Made by a program: the position numbers and the translations under genes
Shown: in pieces, positions 1-6,849 of the stretch
Layout: every line of letters begins with the position of its first letter
Numbering within the stretch: the stretch's first letter is position 1
The notes under the pieces: generated by a model
The model's input: only the letters and a program-made list of their open reading frames with translations
Database searches by the model: none
What the model was told of the DNA's origin: nothing
Assembly (NCBI GenBank): GCA_035525375.1
Contig: DATLEI010000102.1
Coordinates: 1 to 11,702 of the forward strand
DNA from: JALZBN01 sp035525375
GTDB taxonomy: Bacteria; Actinomycetota; Acidimicrobiia; Acidimicrobiales; AC-14
Direction: 5' to 3'
DNA: 11,702 nucleotides

Positions 1-1046
1 TCGCCCCCGTACGCCTACGCATCCAGCGCTTCATCGGCGACCGCCTCTTCGGGATCGGAGGCGACCCGCGCCTGGTGTTCCACCGCCTCGCCACCCGCCT
101 GGCCGCGTCGGACGACCCCGAGTCGCTGATGGCGGCAGTAGTTGAAACCGCCACTGAGAGCCTCCGCCTCCCCTTTGCTGCGGTGGAGCTGCGAACCGCC
201 GGCGATTGGCAGACGGTCGAGCAGCGGGGCCACCGCCCGGATGTGGTCGAGGTCTTCGAGATGGTGTCCGGCGAGGCTGTCGTCGGACGGCTCGTCGTCG
301 CGCCGCGCCGGGACATGAACGTCCTCTCGCCGGCGGACCGCCAACTCCTGACCGACCTCGCGGGCCACAGCGGGGTCGCGGCGAGGGTCGCCAGCCTCGT
401 CGCCGATCTGCGGGCGGCGCAGGAGCGTCTTCTGGTCGCTCGTGAGGTCGAACGGGACGAGGTCCACCGCGACCTCCATGACAGCATCGGGCCGTCGCTG
501 GTCGGGCTCACCCTGCAGCTCGAGGTGGCGGCCGAGCTAGCGGAAGGGACCGAGCTCCATCGCCTCGTCACCCGCCTGCATCACGAAGCGGCTCGCACGA
601 CCGAGGAGATCGGCCGCCTGGTCCAAAACCTCCGTCCAGGAGACCTCGTCGAGCTCGGCCTACGCGCCGCTGTTGCGTCTGCGGCCGCACGCCTCGCCTC
701 ACCCAACGGCCCCAAGTTCGACCTGACCACCTCCGTGCACCTGCCTGAGTTGGCCAGCGAGGTGGAAGACGCGGCCTACAAGATCTGTCTGGAGGCGATG
801 TCGAATGCCGTTCGCCACAGCCACGCCTCTCGGTGTGAAGTCCGGCTGGTTCCCAGTACGACGGGCGCTCTCCAGATCGACATCGCCGACGACGGTGACG
901 GCATCGAAGCACAGGAACGGGCGGGGACAGGGCTGCGCTCGATGCGCGAGCGGGCCCAAGCAGCCGGAGGGTGGCTTCGCATCGACAGCGCCCCGGGTAA
1001 GGGCGTCCAAATCCTCGCCGAGCTCCCGACGTGCCCACAGCGATGA
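1..1046 (+). CDS. Sensor histidine kinase, NarL/DesK type, GAF-like plus kinase core (5' partial)
   Basis: This is the C-terminal part of a two-component sensor kinase that autophosphorylates on histidine and passes the phosphate to the regulator encoded next. The frame is open to base 3, so the gene is cut by the left edge. The GTG at 75 lies inside conserved sequence (LVFHRLATRL) and is probably not the true start. Counting from that GTG, residues about 10-110 resemble a GAF-type sensory domain. The HisKA_3 phosphoacceptor box is RDLHDSIGP with His135. The HATPase domain shows the N box EAMSNAVRH (Asn244), a G1 box DDGDG (272-276) and a G2 box GTGLRSM (284-290). Related actinobacterial kinases carry N-terminal membrane helices, which here would lie outside the window. 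The signal sensed is unknown. The stop codon overlaps the regulator start. Confidence 0.9.
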   Translation, partial: APVRLRIQRFIGDRLFGIGGDPRLVFHRLATRLAASDDPESLMAAVVETATESLRLPFAAVELRTAGDWQTVEQRGHRPDVVEVFEMVSGEAVVGRLVVAPRRDMNVLSPADRQLLTDLAGHSGVAARVASLVADLRAAQERLLVAREVERDEVHRDLHDSIGPSLVGLTLQLEVAAELAEGTELHRLVTRLHHEAARTTEEIGRLVQNLRPGDLVELGLRAAVASAAARLASPNGPKFDLTTSVHLPELASEVEDAAYKICLEAMSNAVRHSHASRCEVRLVPSTTGALQIDIADDGDGIEAQERAGTGLRSMRERAQAAGGWLRIDSAPGKGVQILAELPTCPQR

Positions 1047-1774
1047 GTGAAACGAGGCCCATCCGGGTGCTGATCGCCGATGACCACCCCATCGTGCGTG
1101 ATGGTCTCCGCCTCGTTCTCGACCGCCGCGATGATATCGACGTCGTCGCCGAGGCCGCTGACGGGAGGGAGGCCGTCACTCGAGCCATTCACCTCCAGCC
1201 TGACGTTGCCGTGATCGACCTCGCCATGCCCGAGCTCGACGGAGTTGGGGTCATCAAAGAGCTGAAACGAGCCGCGCCCAATTGTCGGTGCATCGTTCTC
1301 ACGCTGTACCGAGACGACGACCACCTTTTTGACGCCCTGGAGGCCGGCGCCGTCGGATTCCTCGTGAAGGGAGCGGCGAGCGCCGAGATCGAGCTAGCAG
1401 TGCGCGGGGCTGCTGCCGGCCATGTGGTGCTCGGCAAGAGCGTGGCCGGTCGAGTGACCAGGGCGGCGACGACCGGCCGGCGACGGATCGCGCGCCAAGA
1501 CTTCCCCGGGCTGACCGAGCGCGACGTCGCGCTCCTGGACCTCATCGCTCGTGGCGACGACAACGCCGCGATTGCTCGCGCCCTTCACCTGGCACCGAAG
1601 ACCGTCCGCAACCAGGTCTCAATGCTCCTCGACAAGCTCGGCGCCCGGGACCGGGCCGATGCCGTCCGCCTAGCTTTCACGGCGGAGGAACGCCGCCGCA
1701 ATGAGGCTGATGCGGAGGCGTCGCCCGTGCCGCTCGAGAGTGTCGAACAGTTGCTGCCGCCGGAGAGATACTGA
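1043..1774 (+). CDS. Two-component response regulator, NarL/FixJ family
   Basis: This is a DNA-binding response regulator of 243 residues, the usual length for the family. The receiver domain (about 7-123) has the acidic pair Asp13-Asp14, the phosphoacceptor Asp59 in VIDLAMP, the switch Thr87 and the invariant Lys109 in FLVKG. A linker leads to a LuxR-type helix-turn-helix at about 155-212 (LTERDVALLDLIARG, then APKTVRNQVSMLLDKLGARDR). A short acidic tail rich in Glu follows. I chose the ATG at 1043 because it makes an ATGA overlap with the kinase stop, the typical arrangement for translational coupling. An in-frame GTG at 1031 would add four residues. Neither start has a clear Shine-Dalgarno sequence. 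It almost certainly pairs with the upstream kinase; its target genes are not evident. Confidence 0.93.
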   Translation: MSETRPIRVLIADDHPIVRDGLRLVLDRRDDIDVVAEAADGREAVTRAIHLQPDVAVIDLAMPELDGVGVIKELKRAAPNCRCIVLTLYRDDDHLFDALEAGAVGFLVKGAASAEIELAVRGAAAGHVVLGKSVAGRVTRAATTGRRRIARQDFPGLTERDVALLDLIARGDDNAAIARALHLAPKTVRNQVSMLLDKLGARDRADAVRLAFTAEERRRNEADAEASPVPLESVEQLLPPERY

Positions 1775-1983
1775 TCTACCGAACGGGGCGTGGACCACTT
1801 CGGCTCAGAGCGAGTGGGTGCCTGACAACGGGCCCGTCCTCCGGTACAGGCCTATCCTCCTCCTCGCCCGGAAATTTTTCAGCATGCCGCGATGACATTG
1901 AGCTGACCGAGCGGTCTACAAGGATGAACCCAGCGTGAAGCTGGCGCAGCCATGGATACCCGAGTCGCCGAGGAGATCACCCG

Positions 1984-2628
1984 ATGTCACATGTTCGCGT
2001 CCACAACTTCTCTGTCTCGCTGGACGGCTTCGGTACCGGTGAGGGCCAAAGTATGGAGGCGCCGTTCGGGCACGCGGCTCACAGGCTTAACGAATGGTTC
2101 TTTGCCACCCGGACATTCCACCAAATGCTCGGCAAGCCCCTGGGGAGTACCGGGGTCGACGACTCCTTCGCCAGCAACTGGGGTCCCGGCATCGGAGCAG
2201 AGATCATGGGGCGCAACAAGTTCGAACCGCTCTCAGGCCGACCTGGCGGGACGGAATGGAGGGGATGGTGGGGCGACGACCCGCCGTTCCACACGCCGGT
2301 ATTCGTTCTCACCCACCAGCCCCGGCCGCCGATCGAGATGGCAGGTGGGACCACATTCCATTTCGTCGACGCCGGCCCCGCCGAGGCCCTGGAGAAAGCG
2401 CGCGAGGCCGCGGGCGGCCTCGACGTGCGAATCGGCGGCGGGCCGTCGACCATTCGGCAGTTTCTCGCGGCGGGCCTGATCGACCGCATGCACGTGGTGA
2501 TCGTACCCATCGTGCTCGGGCGCGGAGAGCGCCTCTGGGATGGCTTGGAGGGGCTTGAGCAGGGCTTTGCTGTCGAGGCCGTGAGCAGCCCGAGCGGCGT
2601 CACCCATGTCACCTTCACCCGCGCGTAG
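1984..2628 (+). CDS. Dihydrofolate reductase family protein (RibD C-terminal-like)
   Basis: A 214-residue single-domain NADPH-dependent reductase of the DHFR/RibD-C superfamily. The N-terminal strand motif NFSVSLDGF (8-16) and the C-terminal signature IGGGPSTIRQFLAAGLID (150-167), followed by VPIVLGRGERL (174-184), are characteristic. The GGG turn is expected to contact the cofactor phosphates. Many stand-alone members in actinobacteria have no known substrate, and nothing nearby indicates folate or riboflavin synthesis, so the substrate is left open. The ATG at 1984 is supported by GAGGAG at 1970-1975. The 209-base gap upstream holds a weak TTGAGC/AAGGAT pair (1898 and 1920, 16-base spacing) that could be a promoter, but I would not rely on it. 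The gene is probably transcribed separately from the two-component pair. Confidence 0.88.
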   Translation: MSHVRVHNFSVSLDGFGTGEGQSMEAPFGHAAHRLNEWFFATRTFHQMLGKPLGSTGVDDSFASNWGPGIGAEIMGRNKFEPLSGRPGGTEWRGWWGDDPPFHTPVFVLTHQPRPPIEMAGGTTFHFVDAGPAEALEKAREAAGGLDVRIGGGPSTIRQFLAAGLIDRMHVVIVPIVLGRGERLWDGLEGLEQGFAVEAVSSPSGVTHVTFTRA

Positions 2629-2790
2629 GGGACGCCCGCTCGCTCTCCTGCGTCGATGCCCAGGTCCCGACGAACGGGGTCGCACAGCCGACTGGCCGCC
2701 GCTTGTCGTTATGGGGCGGACCAAGTGTCAGCGCCTCGTATCGACCGGGTCACACTCAGCGACGGATCTGTCAGGATCCCATGCCTACCA

Positions 2791-2800
2791 GGAGGGGGAG
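2791..2800 (+). promoter_or_regulatory. Strong ribosome binding site deciding the GTG start at 2810
   Basis: The purine run GGAGGGGGAG lies 9 bases upstream of the GTG at 2810. The same frame is open much further upstream (to 2606), but that extension is arginine/serine-rich and lacks family similarity, so this site fixes the start. Confidence 0.7.
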
Positions 2801-2809
2801 GGCGTCACC

Positions 2810-3409
2810 GTGTTCGTTCAAGTCGGTACCGCACAGGCGGTCGACGGCCTGGGACTGCGACAGCACTTCCAACGCTGGGCCTCTGACGTCCGACCACGCG
2901 CGGCGGGATTTCTTGGAGGCACTGCGGGCGTCACCGCGCTCGGCCGCTTCATCGCAGTCATGCGTTTTGCGGATCAGGATGCGGCGTTCGCCAACAGTCA
3001 GCGAACCGAGCAGTCGGCTTGGTGGGGCGAAACGAGCCGGTACCTGAAGGGCGACGTCTTGCTCCGTGGCTCCGAAGAAATCGACTTTCTAGGCTCCGGT
3101 GGCTTCGACGAGGCCGGATTCGTTCAGGTGATCGAAGGGCAGACGACGGACCGCGCGACATTCATGGAGCTGGAACGCGAGATCGAAGACGGCTTTGCCA
3201 TCGAACGGCCCGACTTCACAGGCAGCCTTCTCGCATGGTGGCCAGAGGGCAGGTGGCTCGAAGTCGCCTACTTCAGGTCCGAGGAGGAGACGCGGGCCGC
3301 CGAGCAGAAGGGTCTCTCGCCGGAACTCTCGGAGCTGTTCGCAAAGTGGCAGACGCTCGCAGCTCCGTCGTCCTACCTTGATCTCACGGAGCCTTGGGTT
3401 CTCAGGTAG
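2810..3409 (+). CDS. Tandem ABM-like (dimeric alpha/beta barrel) protein of unknown function
   Basis: A 199-residue soluble protein made of two similar halves. The opening strand FVQVG (2-6) recurs as FVQVI at 104-108, a spacing of 102 residues. Each half then runs through a helix to a strand pair (AAGFLGGTAGVT and FTGSLLAWWPEG), a strand ending in Phe (AVMRF, EVAYF) and an acidic helix. This is the layout of antibiotic-biosynthesis-monooxygenase-like ferredoxin folds, which form a barrel by pairing; here the two halves could pair within one chain. Similar two-domain proteins are, to my recollection, common and uncharacterised in actinobacteria. No catalytic residue can be assigned. The GTG start at 2810 is chosen for the strong ribosome binding site at 2791-2800 and because the first beta strand begins directly after it. 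It ends with the conserved-looking YLDLTEPWVL. Confidence 0.8.
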   Translation: MFVQVGTAQAVDGLGLRQHFQRWASDVRPRAAGFLGGTAGVTALGRFIAVMRFADQDAAFANSQRTEQSAWWGETSRYLKGDVLLRGSEEIDFLGSGGFDEAGFVQVIEGQTTDRATFMELEREIEDGFAIERPDFTGSLLAWWPEGRWLEVAYFRSEEETRAAEQKGLSPELSELFAKWQTLAAPSSYLDLTEPWVLR

Positions 3410-3683
3410 CGAATGCGCCTCCTGTGCCATCCTGGTTACCGAGGCTCCTTCGGGAAAGGAAGTCAGTGCTCGGCGGACCGTCTAGGCCGAGCGGCGTCCA
3501 ATCGAGAAGTTGGCCTGCTAGAGGAGCGCAGTGCGCACCGCGCCCGCCCCCAGCCGGCGATCAGGGTCGCGCTGATGGCTGCGAACGACTCGTGGCTAGG
3601 GCCTACTCTCCTGGATGCAGGAACCGATCGAGCGCTTGTTCTGAAAACTCCGCCCGGCCGGATCGCTCGGTCATCCTTTGCCC

Positions 3684-4196
3684 ATGGAGGTTCGGGCCGC
3701 CTCGGTCGACGATGCCGAGGCGGTCGCTGCTGTCCACGTCCGGAGCTGGCAGGGCGCTTGCTGCGGCCTGATTCCGGACGCCTACCTCGACGCCTTGTCC
3801 GCCCGCCGGCGCCAGATCTGGAGTCGCATCCTGGCCCAGGCCGACGTGCCCCGGACCGGCGCCTTCGTCCTGCAAGACGGCCGCCGAGGTCGTCGGCTCC
3901 ATCCACGTCGCCCCGACACGTGAGGACGACCTTCCGGGCTCAACCGGGGAGGTGACGGCCCCCTCTACGTGGCGCCGAGCGCCTGGGGACTGGGCGGCGG
4001 ACACCAGCTTCTGGCTACCGCCGAGGCCAGCCTCAGGACCGCCGGCTTCGTGGCAGGCGCATTGTGGATACTCGAAACCAATCTCGCTGCTCGACGGTTC
4101 AACGAACGACAGGGCTGGGCGCCCCACGGGGCCCGCAAGATCGACGACCGAGGTAACTTGGTGCTTCTGGAGTTTCGCTACGCCACGACTCTCTAG
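3684..4196 (+). pseudogene. GNAT family N-acetyltransferase, broken by two frame changes
   Basis: A GNAT acetyltransferase (acetyl-CoA-dependent N-acetylation, substrate unknown) split over two frames. The first piece starts at ATG 3684 (MEVRAASVDDAEAVAAVHV, then GLIPDAYLDAL) and runs to LQDG near 3881. The family sequence continues in the next frame (AAEVVGSIHVAPTREDD, then STGEVTA) from about 3880 to 3960. It then returns to the first frame at 3963 (LYVAPSAWGLGGGHQLL, the acetyl-CoA-binding motif A; then NLAARRFNERQGW). The first frame meets TGA at 3921-3923. The simplest reading is one extra base near 3880 and two extra bases in the C run at 3959-3963, restoring frame in total. Whether this is a true pseudogene or an assembly error cannot be decided here. 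There is no good Shine-Dalgarno at 3684. The 274 bases before it hold nothing I recognise. Confidence 0.75.
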
Positions 4197-4225
4197 CTGC
4201 CGCTCAAGCGGCGCTCGGTGCACCG
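4195..4225. terminator. Two adjacent palindromes between convergent genes, possible bidirectional terminator
   Basis: The first hairpin is AGC-T-GCCGC, loop TCAA, GCGGC-GCT (4195-4215), with a single bulged T. It begins within the GNAT stop codon. It is followed immediately by the perfect palindrome CGGTGCACCG (4216-4225). The position between the convergent GNAT remnant and the phosphotransferase gene fits a shared terminator. No T tract follows on either strand, so intrinsic termination is uncertain. Confidence 0.35.
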
Positions 4226-4241
4226 ACAGCGTCGCGGCGGC

Positions 4242-5210
4242 CTAGATCCGTTCGGCGGATTCGGCCCAGCCGGTCGGATCGCCGCCGGCAGGGACCAGTC
4301 GCAGTGTCCGCCACAGGATGAGTGGCTTGAGCCATGCCGCTTCGGGCGATGACAGCTCACGGACCGCCCGATATCCCGCCACGAACGTGGCATGCGTTTC
4401 GGGCGGGACGGGTCCCCAGTGCCTGAATCGCGTTCCGAGCAGCACGACCGCCTTGGCGAGGTCATCGACGGGGTGGTCGATGCCCGCGTCTTCGAAGTCG
4501 AGGATCGCGCTGATCCGATCGCCGGCGCAGAGCAGGTTGGCCGAGCGGATGTCGAGATGCACGAGCTGGGGCGCCGGCAGCGTCGTGTCGGGCAGCGAAG
4601 CCAGCCGACGCCGCAGCGATTCGGCGAGCGGAGCGACGTGATCGCCGGCGTCGGAGTGGAGCCAGCCCTCGACCCTCGTCCGCAACGGCGTCGAGTCGGC
4701 TTGGCCGCCGGGCCCAAGGGGGCCGGCGTCGGAGTATTCGGCCAGCGCCAGATGCAACCTCGCCAGTTCGGCGCCGGCAACGTGCACCTGAGCCAGGTTG
4801 TCGGCATCGAGCATCGAGCCGTTAACGACCGACTGGAGGCCCATCGAGAATCCATTGCGCTCGACCTGCAGATCTCCGTTCAGCGCGGGCAACGGCGCTG
4901 AGACCGGCAACCCACGTCCATCGAGCCACGACGTCAGCCGCGCCACGTTCGCCAGTCGAGCGAACAGCGACGGCCTCACAGAGCACTTGAGGATCATTCG
5001 GCCCGTCCAAGTCGTGATCCACACGAGTGCATTTCCGGCGCTGATCACGACCCGGTCGCAGGAGATCACCTCCACGCCCCACGTATCGGTGAGCACCTCC
5101 GTGACCCATGCGGCCAACTGCCCCGCGTCAGCGAACTTGAAGCGACTCGCCAGAGCCTCATGCGGATCGACCGGCTCCCACAGCATCTCGACAGTCGGCG
5201 TGGACAGCAC
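4242..5210 (-). CDS. APH-type phosphotransferase (aminoglycoside phosphotransferase family fold)
   Basis: A 322-residue kinase-like phosphotransferase. The catalytic loop HLDIRSAN gives His218, Asp220 (likely catalytic base) and Asn225. The metal-binding motif is DFEDAG with Asp238, followed by the family's DHPVDDLA. Lys75 in MILKCSVRP is a candidate nucleotide-contacting residue. The fold covers aminoglycoside, choline, homoserine, fructosamine and other small-molecule kinases. The sequence does not show which substrate is used, and resistance should not be assumed. The GTG at 5210 is the longest start; the ATG at 5186 would remove eight residues, and neither has a convincing Shine-Dalgarno sequence. 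It lies 125 bases downstream of, and in the same direction as, the glycosyltransferase cluster, so read-through is possible but a separate promoter is as likely. Confidence 0.85.
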   Translation of the reverse strand: MLSTPTVEMLWEPVDPHEALASRFKFADAGQLAAWVTEVLTDTWGVEVISCDRVVISAGNALVWITTWTGRMILKCSVRPSLFARLANVARLTSWLDGRGLPVSAPLPALNGDLQVERNGFSMGLQSVVNGSMLDADNLAQVHVAGAELARLHLALAEYSDAGPLGPGGQADSTPLRTRVEGWLHSDAGDHVAPLAESLRRRLASLPDTTLPAPQLVHLDIRSANLLCAGDRISAILDFEDAGIDHPVDDLAKAVVLLGTRFRHWGPVPPETHATFVAGYRAVRELSSPEAAWLKPLILWRTLRLVPAGGDPTGWAESAERI

Positions 5211-5226
5211 GTCTCAGACGCTATTG

Positions 5227-5236
5227 CGGCTAGCCG
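5227..5236. repeat. 10-base perfect palindrome upstream of the phosphotransferase gene
   Basis: CGGCTAGCCG lies 16 bases upstream of the GTG at 5210, in the 125-base gap after the glycosyltransferase cluster. It could be an operator half-pair or a small hairpin. A chance palindrome of this length in GC-rich DNA is also plausible. Confidence 0.3.
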
Positions 5237-5335
5237 TAGCTGCGTTCACGGCTCGTCGTCGCCCCGCCCGTCCGAGCGTTGCCCAGCCGGCTCCCGGGAC
5301 GTCGTCAACATGTCCGATGGCGATCCGGACTGGCG

Positions 5336-6841
5336 CTACGTCTGACCGTCAGACAGCTCCTCCGGGCGATTCCCTTTTGACAATGCTGCGCTCAAGCCGA
5401 CGAGGAAAATCACTGCCGCGAGAGTTAAAGGAAGGGTCCGCACCCGTGGCTCCAGGTATCGGCTCATCAATGTCCTCCCCTTGAGTAGTTCTTGTGCGTT
5501 TTCCCTGATGGGAAACAACGACCAGTCCATGAATGGATCCGTGGTTGCGGCGAGCATGGGCGACGTGGTGGCACGCGTCATGAATGGCAGGTCGCCGCTG
5601 GGTACCAGAGCGTCTCGCCGCAGGGCTTCCACGATGACACCGTCGCCGCGGACGTCGGTGGCGGCCCCCACGACTTGGATGCCGAGGCTCACTACGAGCA
5701 GACCGGCGAACGCCAGCGAGGCCGTCGCCGTGGCGGTCGAACGCGGCTTCACTTCCAGCCGGCGAACGATCTCGAGCACGAAGGGTAGGAGCGCCGGCAT
5801 AGCCGGAACCAGAAACCTCGGACCCCAGCCTGTCCCGCCCGCCCAGGACCACCAGGTCGCGTAGAACAGCAAGCGGCTGACCAGCAGCGCGAGACACACA
5901 GTGGTCAAGAGGGGGGACCTCTGCCACGCCCATCTCATCCCGATGGCCACCGACAACACGATGGGGGCATAGAGAATGATTCCTCGACCCGGTGATGCCG
6001 TCAGGCCGTAGAACCCGGTCCAGAACGGGGTGACGAAGGAGTCGCTGAGGTCGAACCCCGCGTACTGCGAAGTCAACGGCGAACTGAATCGGGCCATGTT
6101 GTACAGCGCCGTGATCGCGATCGCAGGCATTGCGGCGATGGCGACTCCGGCCATGGCCGTCCTCCACTGGGGGCGGGACGCCATGACCGCGCCGATCGCG
6201 ACGACCGGCGCTACGAGCAGAAACGAGTCGGGCCGCATCAGTGCGGCCACACCGATCCCGGTCCCTGCGATCAGGCCCCCGACCCGACCGCGGTCCTTGG
6301 CAATCAGGATTCCGAGGATGCCCATCGCGACGCCAAGGGACACCCCGATCTCAGAGAAGGTGGTCGTTGCGTACGGCAGCAGCGGAGTGGCGAGTGCCAG
6401 GCAGAGGCTCACCACGGTGGCTTGGCGCGTCGTGACACCGCACCGTCGTGCCGAAACCCAGATCACCAGAGCGATCAGCGCCAGGAGTATCGGGTTTATC
6501 AGTGTATTGAGGGTCAGTGGTGAGCGCCCGAGCGGCGAGCCCACCAACTCGGGGATGACCATGAGCAGCGACAGGCCGATGCCGTACGACGCGTACGGGA
6601 CGTTGATGCCCAAACCATCGTTGTAGACGCGGAAGGTGCGCTCCGTCACCATGCTGTGCGCTACCTGCCGAGCGATGTCGGAGTCGTAACCCCACATGAT
6701 CGCTGGTGAGAGAACCACACCGGCGACGAGCACGGCGAGCATGAGGCCCAACGGCGGAATTGCACGACGAACGGCGGAGACCGGCGACCCCAGCACGCCG
6801 GAGAAACTACGAACATCACTTTTCGGGTGCTGAGCTTCCAC
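5336..6841 (-). CDS. Multi-pass membrane protein, GT-C-like glycosyltransferase
   Basis: About 501 residues with roughly ten or more hydrophobic segments. After a short basic N-terminus and the first helix (33-50), the first outer loop carries WGYDSDIARQ, with acidic residues Asp53 and Asp55 where GT-C enzymes keep their catalytic acid. Next come YASYGIGLSLL and, after two helices, a TPLLPYATTTFSE segment, a pattern I associate with actinobacterial GT-C-type membrane proteins. The probable donor is a polyprenyl-phosphate sugar, with transfer on the outer membrane face; this is inferred from the fold. The frame stays open to 7642, but bases above 6850 encode the methyltransferase in another frame, so that extension is not real. 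The GTG at 6841 follows the methyltransferase stop by 8 bases. Starts at 6796 (GTG) or 6742 (ATG) are possible; none has a clear Shine-Dalgarno. It is the last gene of the cluster. Confidence 0.75.
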   Translation of the reverse strand: MEAQHPKSDVRSFSGVLGSPVSAVRRAIPPLGLMLAVLVAGVVLSPAIMWGYDSDIARQVAHSMVTERTFRVYNDGLGINVPYASYGIGLSLLMVIPELVGSPLGRSPLTLNTLINPILLALIALVIWVSARRCGVTTRQATVVSLCLALATPLLPYATTTFSEIGVSLGVAMGILGILIAKDRGRVGGLIAGTGIGVAALMRPDSFLLVAPVVAIGAVMASRPQWRTAMAGVAIAAMPAIAITALYNMARFSSPLTSQYAGFDLSDSFVTPFWTGFYGLTASPGRGIILYAPIVLSVAIGMRWAWQRSPLLTTVCLALLVSRLLFYATWWSWAGGTGWGPRFLVPAMPALLPFVLEIVRRLEVKPRSTATATASLAFAGLLVVSLGIQVVGAATDVRGDGVIVEALRRDALVPSGDLPFMTRATTSPMLAATTDPFMDWSLFPIRENAQELLKGRTLMSRYLEPRVRTLPLTLAAVIFLVGLSAALSKGNRPEELSDGQT

Positions 6842-6849
6842 TCCAGGAA

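Noticed and set aside
1860..1880. T5 run after GCCCGGAAA as an intrinsic terminator for the two-component pair
   Set aside because: Only a 4-5 base stem with a long loop can be drawn; too weak to call.
2764..2779. GGATC/GATCC inverted repeat upstream of the ribosome binding site at 2791
   Set aside because: A 5-base stem with a 6-base loop is expected by chance; no riboswitch-like structure around it.
2606..2809. N-terminal extension of the tandem ABM-like protein
   Set aside because: Low-complexity Arg/Ser sequence; the strong ribosome binding site at 2791-2800 and the first beta strand place the start at 2810.
3410..3683. Possible small gene or decayed sequence in the 274-base gap before the GNAT remnant
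   Set aside because: Open frames here have no recognisable motif or ribosome binding site; a tcctt/aagga stem near 3450 is too short to matter.
4640..4735. 14-base direct repeat GCCGGCGTCGGAGT within the phosphotransferase gene
   Set aside because: Encodes two chance occurrences of Ser-Asp-Ala-Gly; not a repeat array.
4242..5210. Calling the APH-type gene an antibiotic resistance determinant
   Set aside because: The fold is shared by many small-molecule kinases and no residue pattern visible here identifies an aminoglycoside substrate.
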